Shown here in pieces: positions 1-7,204 of a DNA stretch of 13,706 nucleotides. The stretch covers positions 1 through 13,706 of the forward strand of contig DYRC01000056.1 in the NCBI GenBank assembly GCA_020718925.1, given 5' to 3'. The DNA is from Desulfonema limicola (GTDB taxonomy: Bacteria; Desulfobacterota; Desulfobacteria; Desulfobacterales; DYRC01). Each line of letters opens with the position of its first letter. The first letter of the stretch is position 1. The position numbers and the translations under genes are program-made. The notes under the pieces were generated by a model. It was not told the DNA's origin. It saw only the letters and a list, made by a program, of their open reading frames with translations, and did not search any database.

Positions 1-3000
1 AGAAAAGTTTTTGGGATATGGACGCTTGCGGCGTGTTTGGTGGCGTTGAGCATGGCGATATCCGGGAGTGCGTGGGCGGCTACCATTTCTGGTCGTATGT
101 TTGATGACAAAAATGATAATCAGACTTATGACTCAGGTGAAGAAATGGCAGGTAGAAATATCGCTATTGTGGACAATACCACCTTTAGTTCTTACCCAGT
201 CACAACTCAGTCAGATGGTAGTTTTTTATTTACCCGTGCAACAGGTGGTAGTTTTGCAATCTCTTATTCAGTGCCGGAAGGATGGAAACAAATCTTACCT
301 GTGGTGATGGAGTCTGGTTCGATGCCTCTTGAAACGGTGGTAGTAGGTGATAATGAGATCAAACAATTTGTTATTGTTATGAAAAAGGAGGGAAATACCG
401 AATCTCAGCTTAAAAGCACCTCTGTAGATTCGGTCTCTTCTCAAGAAGTTGCTCCTTTCAGCTATAAGTTCACAGCTTCAATAAGCGGTAATTGCGATGC
501 AGGAGCGACTTGTACTTATGTATGGAATTTTGGAGATGGTAAAACAATATCTCTATCTACTCCAGACGCGGCTAAAGCGGTTTACCATACCTATGAACCT
601 TCTTCTTCAGCTTCAACATTCACTGTAAGCTTGACAACTCAACAAACTGGTAGCACTACTGCCTCTAGTAGGTCTGTTTATCTGACAATCAAATCTGCAA
701 ATGACACTTTTGCAGACTATTGCGGTAAGCCACAATGGGGTGTAACACTTGATGGAAGTGATATTTCGACTGCCCCCCCAAGACCTGATAATCCAAATCC
801 CTTAACAGTATATGAGGCTTTTAATAATGCTAAGTCTGAAGGTCGCCCGGTAAAAGTGCGAATTAACCACGAAATTACTGTGCAGACTTTAATGGAGAAG
901 CTGTATAAAGCCACACAACCAAGTCTTGTTGCTGGAACTACGATACAAGCTTTTGATTTTTTGAGTCAACAAACGACAGGTTGGATACTTTGTATCGAAC
1001 CAGAAGGTGTCTTGACGAGTGAGAAAGGACAAGACTTAGCTTTTCCTTTCACTCTCACATCCGCAAATGGTGTTCCATTAACTACTCCACTTTCTATTCC
1101 GGGTCCGAAATATATCTACAATCAAGGCACAATAAGAGGTGCAAATGGAGTAGATAGAAGTTCTGAAGGGACCGTTGCGACTAATGGCAACTCTGTGAAT
1201 ATACATCTGACTCGTGCTAATGATTTTATTTTTAATGCGCCGGGTGGAAAGATAGTCGCTGGTCGTGGCGGACATGATATAACAAACAGCTACATTGCCA
1301 TATCTTCGCCTAATACCATTGATGCTAAAGGTGGAAATGGTGGAAATGTTTTCTTGAAGTCTCCTATCCTTATTAATAGTAAAAATGCTAAAATTGGTCC
1401 GGATGCTCCTTTTTACAAGGAGCCGGGAAACAGTACAGCCAGTTGGATCAATGTTGATGGTGGCAATGGTGGAGTGGCAAGTAACAGTGATGATATTCAA
1501 CACCTGAACCAGTGTTACGACCCTGCCTATACGAGTTATGAAAACGCAGCAGACATTGTAACTCCCAATCGTAAGACCGATTACAATCTCGGCAATGCTA
1601 CGGGTGGAAATGCTGGCAAAATTGACTTATTTGGAGGAAATACCGTACAAAATATCGGAACAATTCAAGGCGCAGTAGGAGGTGATGCACGAGTATGGGA
1701 TTGCCCTTATGATGCAACTCCCGGTGGTGCTGCTACGATGAGTATCCTGACAACTTTTTCAGATGATGGGAAAGTTACCCTTGGCTCATTGATAGCATCA
1801 CGAGGGGGAGATGTGCTTATTGAACCACCCAATATTGCTATGATAGATGATTTTCGCATCGAAGAAGCAAGAAATGTTACAATCTTTGGGGGGGATGGTT
1901 CAAATATCGAACTCCATAACCTCAGTCTCAATGCCATTACTGCTACAGGTGATATTACGTTAGCTGTTGGTAAGGGCGGTATTATCAACTTCAAAGGCAA
2001 TAACAACCAAATCCTGAAAGCAGGCGGCAAAGTTATTATTTATGCTGACACTGTGCTTTTAGATGAGGGCAAGACTTTACAAGATATGATCAATGCCCCC
2101 CTTATTGACAAACAACCCAGCAAAATTTTGTATGCTGTCAGTTTGCTGGGTACAACCTCAGTGATGGACAAAGCAGGCGCAACAGTACCCATCACTGTCA
2201 AAGTGCAAAACAGCGGACCTAACACTGACACTTACACATTATTCGTTGAAAATGCCAAAGGCTGGCAACTCAGCGGCTTACCGACTACTGTTACAGTGGA
2301 TGGACTCAACAGTAAAGAATTCACTTTGCAAGTCAAACTTTCTGACAAAGCAGGTGAAGTTAATGAGATTGTTGTGAAAGCTGTCTCTCAAACTGATCGA
2401 AATGTAACAGCAAGTATGAAAACACAAATCATTGTGGAAGGTGAACTTATTCCTGATTCTGACGGAGACGGCATACCGGATAACAAAGATCTTTTCCCGA
2501 ATGATTCAAAAGAGCAGCTTGATTCGGATAAAGACGGTATCGGCGACAATACGGATACCGATGATGATAATGACGGAATGCCCGACGAATGGGAAAAGCG
2601 GTACAATCTCAATCCGCTTGTCAGTGATGCTTCAACCGATTCGGATAATGACGGCTATTCAAATCTTGACGAGTACAAGGCAAACACGGATCCGAATGAT
2701 CCGGCTTCAAAACCGGCTCAATATTCATCCGGCACCTTCACCGTTGACGACACCGGCATCGTAAAAATTGACTGGCTCTATGACGGCGGCAAGTATCAGG
2801 GCGAGTTCGGCATCTTCAATCTTGCCGGAATGGAAAACTTAACTCCCGGCTCTCCCGAATTTATCGCCGAAGCTGTGAAGCGTGTTCTTTCAGACTCCGA
2901 TCAGGGCTATCTCGTCTTCTCAGATTTATCCGAAGGCGCGAGATTCAGCGGCTTGCTCGGCGGAGAGGTCAGAGATTGGAATACCGGCGATTACAAAGGC

Positions 3001-3930
3001 TTAAAAAGCTTTGCCATGAAACCCGGAAGCCAGTTCGCAACCGTGCTTGTTCCCAACTCGACCTTCGCATCACTGGCGCAGTATCCGGCAACAACCGATA
3101 CGAACAGGCGACCGCTGTTCTCTCTGGTGTCTTCAAATCCGGTTTATGGCATGTACATCGGTCAGATGGCGGATGTCAACGGAATGGGCAAAGCGTATTC
3201 TTATGAGGACAAAGATGCCGCAACTTCTGACAAAGATTTCAATGATTTGATTGTCAGGATTACGGGCGCAACCGGCAATCTGCCTTCAATTGATGATCTG
3301 AAATCGCAGGCTGTAACACGGGCAAAACGGGACGGAACGGACTGGCGAACTTCGGAACTCGGTATGGCAATTCTGGAGCATGTAGGATCTCCGGCTGCTA
3401 CCGAAGATACGATCAGCATGACCGTAACACTTAACGATCCGGCAACTCTGCTGGTCTATGATGCAGCCGGAAATGTTATAGGCAAGTCAGGCGCAGCAAT
3501 CGCAGGCGCGGATTTTGAACTGAAAGCTGACGGAACTCAGACCGTTACTCTGCCGAATCCGACCGGAAATTACCGGCTTTCAATTCAGGGTACGGCAACC
3601 GCTCACGGTACGCTGACGGTCAGAACCTATCAGGGCAGCGCGGAGATTTCATCAGCCGAAATTTCCGTTGATATTGCGCCGGGTCAGATACTGACCACGA
3701 CAATATCGGCAGATGGGCAGCCTCCGACTGTTGCGCCGCTGAAGGCTGCAATCAGCTATGATTTCAATGCGGACGGCGTTGTTGACAATACGGATGTTGA
3801 AATGCTGGTCAGACATTGGAACTCATGCAGAGGACAGCAGAAATATGATGCGTTCTTTGATGTGAATGATGATGGCTGTATCACGGTCGCGGATATTATG
3901 ACCGTGTTGAATGCGAAAACAGTGAAATAA
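1..3930 (+). CDS. Large exported modular surface protein (SdrD-B-like, PKD, Gly-rich, TSP3, DUF4114, dockerin), 5' end just outside window
   Basis: The frame is open from base 1, and residues before the first possible internal start (TTG at 37) read RKVFGIWTLAACLVALSMA, the basic end and hydrophobic core of a signal peptide. The true start is therefore a codon or two upstream, and cleavage is likely after the AWA at 70-78. Modules in order: SdrD-B/Cna-B-like beta domain (about 82-390); PKD domain with WNFGDG at 523-540; a glycine-rich repetitive stretch with GGNGG motifs (about 1200-2050) that could be a beta-helix; an Ig-like NEW/CARDB-type domain (about 2140-2440); thrombospondin type-3 Asp/Asn calcium repeats (2455-2700); DUF4114, whose hallmark DKDFNDLIVRI lies at 3229-3261; a pre-peptidase-like beta domain (about 3390-3715); and a type I dockerin with two DxNxDG loops (3760-3927). 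It is probably calcium-stabilised and surface-bound or secreted. The partner is unknown. The family calls are by eye; the overall class is secure. Confidence 0.88.
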   Translation, partial: RKVFGIWTLAACLVALSMAISGSAWAATISGRMFDDKNDNQTYDSGEEMAGRNIAIVDNTTFSSYPVTTQSDGSFLFTRATGGSFAISYSVPEGWKQILPVVMESGSMPLETVVVGDNEIKQFVIVMKKEGNTESQLKSTSVDSVSSQEVAPFSYKFTASISGNCDAGATCTYVWNFGDGKTISLSTPDAAKAVYHTYEPSSSASTFTVSLTTQQTGSTTASSRSVYLTIKSANDTFADYCGKPQWGVTLDGSDISTAPPRPDNPNPLTVYEAFNNAKSEGRPVKVRINHEITVQTLMEKLYKATQPSLVAGTTIQAFDFLSQQTTGWILCIEPEGVLTSEKGQDLAFPFTLTSANGVPLTTPLSIPGPKYIYNQGTIRGANGVDRSSEGTVATNGNSVNIHLTRANDFIFNAPGGKIVAGRGGHDITNSYIAISSPNTIDAKGGNGGNVFLKSPILINSKNAKIGPDAPFYKEPGNSTASWINVDGGNGGVASNSDDIQHLNQCYDPAYTSYENAADIVTPNRKTDYNLGNATGGNAGKIDLFGGNTVQNIGTIQGAVGGDARVWDCPYDATPGGAATMSILTTFSDDGKVTLGSLIASRGGDVLIEPPNIAMIDDFRIEEARNVTIFGGDGSNIELHNLSLNAITATGDITLAVGKGGIINFKGNNNQILKAGGKVIIYADTVLLDEGKTLQDMINAPLIDKQPSKILYAVSLLGTTSVMDKAGATVPITVKVQNSGPNTDTYTLFVENAKGWQLSGLPTTVTVDGLNSKEFTLQVKLSDKAGEVNEIVVKAVSQTDRNVTASMKTQIIVEGELIPDSDGDGIPDNKDLFPNDSKEQLDSDKDGIGDNTDTDDDNDGMPDEWEKRYNLNPLVSDASTDSDNDGYSNLDEYKANTDPNDPASKPAQYSSGTFTVDDTGIVKIDWLYDGGKYQGEFGIFNLAGMENLTPGSPEFIAEAVKRVLSDSDQGYLVFSDLSEGARFSGLLGGEVRDWNTGDYKGLKSFAMKPGSQFATVLVPNSTFASLAQYPATTDTNRRPLFSLVSSNPVYGMYIGQMADVNGMGKAYSYEDKDAATSDKDFNDLIVRITGATGNLPSIDDLKSQAVTRAKRDGTDWRTSELGMAILEHVGSPAATEDTISMTVTLNDPATLLVYDAAGNVIGKSGAAIAGADFELKADGTQTVTLPNPTGNYRLSIQGTATAHGTLTVRTYQGSAEISSAEISVDIAPGQILTTTISADGQPPTVAPLKAAISYDFNADGVVDNTDVEMLVRHWNSCRGQQKYDAFFDVNDDGCITVADIMTVLNAKTVK

Positions 3931-3937
3931 CTCAAAT

Positions 3938-3972
3938 ATCCCTGCCTCTCTTTAAGAAGGGGGGCGGGGTAT
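3938..3972. repeat. G/C-rich imperfect palindrome after the surface-protein gene
   Basis: The arms 3938-3952 and 3957-3972 pair over about 15 positions, with several G-U pairs and one bulged T, around the loop TAAG. There is no T-run after it, so it is not a standard terminator. In style (C-rich arm, short A/T-rich loop, G-rich arm) it resembles the hairpins at 13442-13527, suggesting one dispersed intergenic repeat family. Confidence 0.5.
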
Positions 3973-4016
3973 CCTTCAATCCTTCTGAAATCCTTAAATC
4001 CTGATTCAGCAACACC

Positions 4017-4054
4017 AGCCCGTGAGGTTCGCATCTTGCGGGCTGTTTTTATTT
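4017..4054 (+). terminator. Rho-independent terminator of the surface-protein gene
   Basis: A 12-pair stem (4017-4028 with 4033-4044, three G-U pairs) closes a TCGC loop and is followed by GTTTTTATTT. It lies 86 bases after the stop codon at 3928-3930 and separates that gene from the pilus locus. Confidence 0.85.
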
Positions 4055-4235
4055 GACATTCGGGCTGAGTGTGATAAAGCTGAAGCTATCCGCAGGAGAC
4101 GATTGAGACTCAGGTAGCCAGGGCTGTTGAATTCTGTCAAACCTTTCAAAACCGGACAGATATTCCGCATGTCCCGGAAATCAGTTCAGGGATAACTGCC
4201 GATTTTACCGCCTTACCGGCAGAATACTGTCGTAC

Positions 4236-4262
4236 CCGCCCCGGACATAAAAGCCCGGGCGG
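4236..4262. repeat. Small C/G-rich palindrome (REP-like)
   Basis: CCGCCC at 4236-4241 pairs with GGGCGG at 4257-4262. After one C:C mismatch, two more pairs (GG 4243-4244 with CC 4254-4255) extend the stem around an A-rich loop. No T-run follows. It resembles the dispersed extragenic palindromes found in many proteobacterial genomes, but only one copy is visible here. Confidence 0.35.
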
Positions 4263-4342
4263 CAGCGCATATCAGAAATTTATTATGAATAATCAGGATA
4301 TTGTTCAGCATTGAACAGCCATGCTCGGAACAGCCTCTGATT

Positions 4343-4359
4343 TTGGCGTAATTTTTGCT
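4343..4359 (+). promoter_or_regulatory. Distal sigma-54-like -24/-12 site with no gene directly after it
   Basis: TTGGCGTAATTTTTGCT has the invariant GG (4345-4346) and GC (4357-4358) exactly ten bases apart, plus the flanking TTGGC and TTGCT. It resembles the second-pilin promoter at 7150-7166, which shares TTGGC and TTTTTTGCT-type ends. Expected +1 is about 4370. The next start codon is pilA, 414 bases further on, so a transcript would be a long pilA leader or a separate small RNA. Confidence 0.5.
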
Positions 4360-4387
4360 TATTATGCACAATTCATGCCTATTTTTT

Positions 4388-4422
4388 TGACAATTTTTGA
4401 CAATCTTGACAATTTTTTGTCA
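4388..4422. promoter_or_regulatory. Cluster of four helically phased TGACA/TGTCA half-sites
   Basis: TGACA occurs at 4388-4392, 4398-4402 and 4407-4411, and its reverse complement TGTCA at 4418-4422. Start-to-start spacings are 10, 9 and 11 bases, so all lie on one helix face. The last two form TGACAA-TTTT-TTGTCA. The sites are about 280-315 bases upstream of the expected pilA +1, suitable for a sigma-54 enhancer. PilR of Pseudomonas aeruginosa binds TGTC-containing half-sites upstream of pilA, so a PilR-type regulator is the natural candidate (inference). Confidence 0.6.
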
Positions 4423-4495
4423 TTTTTAACCATTTGAATTATAAACAAAAAAGTATTAAAAAAGTCAATCTTAATATAACTATATGATTTCATTA

Positions 4496-4510
4496 TGACA
4501 ATTTTTGTCA
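4496..4510. promoter_or_regulatory. TGACAA-TTT-TTGTCA palindromic operator
   Basis: This is a perfect 6-3-6 inverted repeat with the same half-sites as the cluster at 4388-4422, centred about 200 bases upstream of the expected pilA +1. Reuse of the same palindrome within 90 bases supports a specific binding protein, probably the same NtrC-family activator. Confidence 0.6.
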
Positions 4511-4675
4511 TTTTTTTCTATAACCTTTATTATATTTCCGCACTTCTTTCTATAACTTTTTACATCTGAAAAACTTGTTCTGTATTTGATTTTATGAAAA
4601 ATAATATTAAATACAGTTAATTATGTTTTTTATCAGAGTTGGTATATAATTTGTATGTGGATTTTATCACCGCTT

Positions 4676-4692
4676 TTGGCACAACACTTGCT
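4676..4692 (+). promoter_or_regulatory. Sigma-54 promoter of pilA
   Basis: TTGGCACAACACTTGCT matches the sigma-54 consensus (TGGCAC-N5-TTGCW) at every conserved position, with GG (4678-4679) and GC (4690-4691) ten bases apart. Expected +1 is about 4703, giving an 81-base AT-rich leader. Sigma-54 control with a PilR activator is established for pilA in Pseudomonas and used in several deltaproteobacteria. Confidence 0.92.
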
Positions 4693-4770
4693 TTATAATT
4701 TATCAACTTCAATGTGAAGATGAGTGGCAGATAAAAATCTGTACACCAAAAAAAATTAAAAAATTAGAAA

Positions 4771-4776
4771 AAGGAG
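4771..4776 (+). promoter_or_regulatory. Strong ribosome binding site of pilA
   Basis: AAGGAG lies seven bases before the ATG at 4784, within an A-rich unstructured leader. This fits high expression of a major pilin and fixes the start that gives a seven-residue prepilin leader. Confidence 0.8.
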
Positions 4777-4783
4777 AATCACC

Positions 4784-5182
4784 ATGAAGACTAACAAAAA
4801 AGGTTTCACCCTGATCGAGTTGATGATCGTTGTTGCAATCATCGGTATCTTGGCAGCCATCGCAATTCCTAACTTCCTGAATTATCAGTGCAAGGCAAAA
4901 CAGAGCGAGGCAAAACAATCACTGGGTACAATCGCAAAGAACCAGGAAGCTTATGTAGCAGAATTCAACAAATATGCTGACAGCAGTGTTAAACTGGGAT
5001 TTCAGGTCAAAGGCGAAGGCAGCAAGAGATATTACACCTATTCTTACGCAGGTGTAAGCTCTAACGCATACACAGCCACTGCAACATCTATGAACAAAGG
5101 TATCAAAGGCACGGCAGCGGATGATAAGTGGGAGATCAATGAGAAACTTCAACTGAAAAATACCACAAATGCCTGTCAATAA
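4784..5182 (+). CDS. pilA: Type IVa major pilin (prepilin)
   Basis: The protein has 132 residues. It has the classic class III prepilin signal: leader MKTNKKG, cleavage before Phe8, Glu at mature position 5 (Glu12), and a hydrophobic N-terminal helix ending at Pro29. The prepilin peptidase would cut after Gly7 and methylate Phe8. The mature form (125 residues) is a full-size pilin, longer than the roughly 61-residue conductive pilin of Geobacter. Its only cysteines, Cys36 and Cys131 (mature 29 and 124), would form a disulfide tying the helix to the C-terminus. It has its own sigma-54 promoter, a strong ribosome binding site and a strong terminator, so it is probably the abundant subunit. Ser/Thr-rich segments (about residues 85-105) could accept glycans. 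Assignment to the type IVa pilin family is secure; the role as major subunit is inferred from the expression signals. Confidence 0.96.
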   Translation: MKTNKKGFTLIELMIVVAIIGILAAIAIPNFLNYQCKAKQSEAKQSLGTIAKNQEAYVAEFNKYADSSVKLGFQVKGEGSKRYYTYSYAGVSSNAYTATATSMNKGIKGTAADDKWEINEKLQLKNTTNACQ

Positions 5183-5195
5183 TCAATGACTCTTT

Positions 5196-5239
5196 AAACT
5201 GCCCATCCCATCGCTTGATTCGGGGTGGGCAGTTTTTTT
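5196..5239 (+). terminator. Rho-independent terminator after pilA
   Basis: A 14-pair stem (5196-5209 with 5222-5235, one G-U) with a 12-base loop runs into seven T's (5233-5239). It lies 14 bases after the pilA stop. No promoter is visible between it and the next start at 5256, so that gene probably depends on read-through. Confidence 0.92.
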
Positions 5240-5255
5240 ATATCAAAAGATTACT

Positions 5256-7127
5256 ATGCTACTTCGGATTCGCCATATCCTTCTTTCTTTTCTTCTGATT
5301 ACCGCCGTGTTTGCGGTATATATCTGCACATGGCAGGCTCCTTTTTTTTTCGATGACGATGGAAATATTGTTCATAACGACTATATCAGAATAGAAAAAA
5401 TATCTTACGATACTCTGAGCTATGTCTGGAACGCGCCTCATCTGAATAAAAACAGAAAAATTGCTTATCTGAGTTTTGCCCTGAATTATCTTTGGGGCGG
5501 ATATGATGTTTTCAGCTATCATCTTGTTAATATTATTATTCATAGCTTTTGCGGATTACTGATCGCGCTGTTTTTTTTCCAGACGCTGAACACGGGCTGG
5601 CTCAGGGAGCGGTATGGTCAGTCCGCTTTCGGGCTGTCATGGGGAGCCGCGCTGATATGGGCAATTCATCCGATTCAGATCAATGCGGTTACTTATATTG
5701 TTCAGAGAATGACCAGTCTGTCGGTATTGTTTTCTCTGCTGACAATGACATTATGGATGGCGGGGCGAAACCGCTGGCATGACCGGCGCCGTTATCTGGC
5801 AGTTTTGTGTTGGATATTCGGAATCATATCATGGATAGCGGGCTTGCTTTCCAAAGAGAATATCGTGGTGATTCCGCTGCTGATTCTGGCGCATGAATTT
5901 TTTCTGCTGAAGCGGGGAGAATTTTTCAACCTGAAATGGCAGTGGACAGCCATATCCGGGATAGTCGTTATCATATTGATTTTTTTATATATGGGAGCGG
6001 CGCCATGGAAAAGCATTCTTGCCGGATATGCAAAAAGAGACTTTACGCTGTCTGAACGCCTGCTGACCCAGACGCGGGTTTTGTGGCATTATATATCGTT
6101 ATTTTATATTCCGATAGCCGACCGGTTCAGCATTCTGTATGAATATCCGGTTTCACGGGGGCTGTTTCTGCCTGTCAGCACGGCGACAAGTCTTATGGCG
6201 TGGATAGGCGTTGGTATTGTGTCTTGGCTGTATCGGAAACGGCTGCCGATTTTTGCATGGATGAGCGCGTGGTTTCTGATAGCGCATCTGGTTGAATCAA
6301 CAATTATTCCGTTGGAAATTATTTTTGAGCATCGGATGTATCTGCCTTCTATCGGGCTTGCGCTGGGTTCGGTGATGCTTATTTCTGAGGTCAGCTATAT
6401 TCGGAAGCCTGCTTTTCAGGGAATGCTTCTTTGTTGTGTATTGATTATTTCGGGCGCTGCCACTTATACCCGGAATATGGATTTCAAAGATGAGGTTACA
6501 TTATATCGGGCAGAATTAGCTAAGTATCCTGATTCTCAAAAAATAAAAATGAATCTGGCGCTGGCGTTAAACGATGCGGGAAATATTGCCGAAGGTGGAA
6601 AAATACTTGAGGATATGGTAAAAAAACATTCGGATGATATTTTTATTTTACATAGCTGGTATGATTTTCTGATTCGGATTCAAAATGATGCTCAAGGCGC
6701 GGAACCTGTATATCGTCATATTGCAGAACTTCTGGGGCAGGATAAGTATCACCCTTATAAAGACGCCATATCATTGCAACTTTTGGCAGATTTTTTTTTC
6801 AAACAGGGGCAGTATGAAAGGACGCTGTTTTTTGTGGAAAAACTGCTTAAAACCCATCGCCACCGTTCTACGCTGTGGTTTCTTGAGGGGCTTTGTTATG
6901 CCAAACTTGAAGATTGGTCTCGCGCAAAGCAGTCGTTTGAAGCTGCATGGAAGATAAATTCATCTGATGCCGCCGTATTATATTGGTACGCAATCAGTTT
7001 GATTACTATGGAAGAGCATGATAAAGGATGCAATCTCTTAGAAACAGCTTCTCATAATGCGACAGCGCATCTTCCGGCTCAGTTAAGCCGGGAAGCCTTA
7101 AAAAAATATTGTTCGGGGAAAAAATGA
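5256..7127 (+). CDS. TMTC-like GT-C membrane glycosyltransferase with C-terminal TPRs; candidate pilin glycosyltransferase
   Basis: This 623-residue polytopic protein matches the bacterial relatives of eukaryotic TMTC O-mannosyltransferases. After the first membrane helix (about 8-26) the first outer loop has FFFDDDGN, whose acidic residues 33-35 are the expected GT-C catalytic site. Other family hallmarks are HPIQINAVTYIVQR (138-151), SKEN near residue 200, and HLVEST...FEHRMYLPS near 345-365. Several hydrophobic helices run to about residue 405, then TPR-like helical repeats (about 420-610). The family uses polyprenyl-phosphate-linked sugar to modify exported proteins. Lying directly after pilA, as tfpO does in Pseudomonas, suggests pilin as acceptor (inference). 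The ribosome binding site is weak, with only an A/G-rich stretch before the ATG, and a terminator lies between it and pilA, so expression is likely low. It contains T9, T8 and T9 tracts in Phe codons. Acceptor and sugar are unknown. Confidence 0.85.
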   Translation: MLLRIRHILLSFLLITAVFAVYICTWQAPFFFDDDGNIVHNDYIRIEKISYDTLSYVWNAPHLNKNRKIAYLSFALNYLWGGYDVFSYHLVNIIIHSFCGLLIALFFFQTLNTGWLRERYGQSAFGLSWGAALIWAIHPIQINAVTYIVQRMTSLSVLFSLLTMTLWMAGRNRWHDRRRYLAVLCWIFGIISWIAGLLSKENIVVIPLLILAHEFFLLKRGEFFNLKWQWTAISGIVVIILIFLYMGAAPWKSILAGYAKRDFTLSERLLTQTRVLWHYISLFYIPIADRFSILYEYPVSRGLFLPVSTATSLMAWIGVGIVSWLYRKRLPIFAWMSAWFLIAHLVESTIIPLEIIFEHRMYLPSIGLALGSVMLISEVSYIRKPAFQGMLLCCVLIISGAATYTRNMDFKDEVTLYRAELAKYPDSQKIKMNLALALNDAGNIAEGGKILEDMVKKHSDDIFILHSWYDFLIRIQNDAQGAEPVYRHIAELLGQDKYHPYKDAISLQLLADFFFKQGQYERTLFFVEKLLKTHRHRSTLWFLEGLCYAKLEDWSRAKQSFEAAWKINSSDAAVLYWYAISLITMEEHDKGCNLLETASHNATAHLPAQLSREALKKYCSGKK

Positions 7128-7149
7128 CCTTTTTTCTATAATAGAAGAA

Positions 7150-7166
7150 TTGGCATATTTTTTGCT
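7150..7166 (+). promoter_or_regulatory. Sigma-54 promoter of the second pilin and downstream operon
   Basis: TTGGCATATTTTTTGCT has GG (7152-7153) and GC (7164-7165) exactly ten bases apart and full TTGGCA and TTGCT boxes. Expected +1 is about 7177, giving a 43-base leader to the ATG at 7220. The motif TTTCTATAAT just upstream (7133-7142) nearly repeats the TTTCTATAAC copies before pilA. I see no TGACA/TGTCA palindrome nearby. Confidence 0.78.
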
Positions 7167-7204
7167 TATAAATAAATTATGTGCTTTTTTTATTGAGATT
7201 AACT

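Larger units (their letters stand above)
4055..4675. other. Gene-free region: small palindromes, then AT-rich pilA upstream control region
   Basis: I see no convincing protein-coding frame here. The first part (4055-4340) has mixed composition and small inverted repeats: CTGCCG/CGGCAG near 4195-4221, a C/G-rich one at 4236-4262, and GTTCA-GCAT-TGAAC near 4302-4315. From about 4340 the DNA becomes very AT-rich. It contains a sigma-54-like site, the TGACA/TGTCA cluster, two A6 tracts 11 bases apart (4447-4452, 4458-4463), and the 10-base direct repeat TTTCTATAAC at 4515-4524 and 4547-4556. The pilA promoter proper follows. Confidence 0.7.

Noticed and set aside
1078..1503. 141-codon open frame on the - strand inside the surface-protein gene
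   Set aside because: It lies wholly opposite a well-supported exported protein, has no ribosome binding site I can see, and its translation shows no domain-like pattern.
3756..4034. 92-codon - strand frame over the dockerin end and terminator
   Set aside because: It is antisense to the dockerin repeats and starts inside the terminator hairpin; no recognisable protein features.
4388..4422. CRISPR array or tandem repeat
   Set aside because: The repeated unit is only five to six bases and the spacing is one helical turn; this is an operator-type cluster, and no CRISPR repeats or cas genes are present.
4645..4650. TATAAT as a sigma-70 -10 box upstream of pilA
   Set aside because: No acceptable -35 hexamer lies 16-18 bases upstream, and AT-rich DNA yields such boxes by chance; the sigma-54 site nearby is far stronger.
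4709..4918. 69-codon - strand frame over the pilA leader and start
   Set aside because: It is antisense to pilA and its composition is explained by pilA coding plus A-rich leader.
4784..5182. Conductive nanowire-type e-pilin
   Set aside because: The mature protein is about 125 residues with a full globular domain and disulfide, unlike the short truncated Geobacter pilin.
7118..7136. Terminator hairpin GAAAAAA-TGACC-TTTTTTC at the end of the TMTC-like gene
   Set aside because: The stem is almost all A-T and lacks a G/C core, so I do not call it; a weak effect before the 7150 promoter cannot be excluded.
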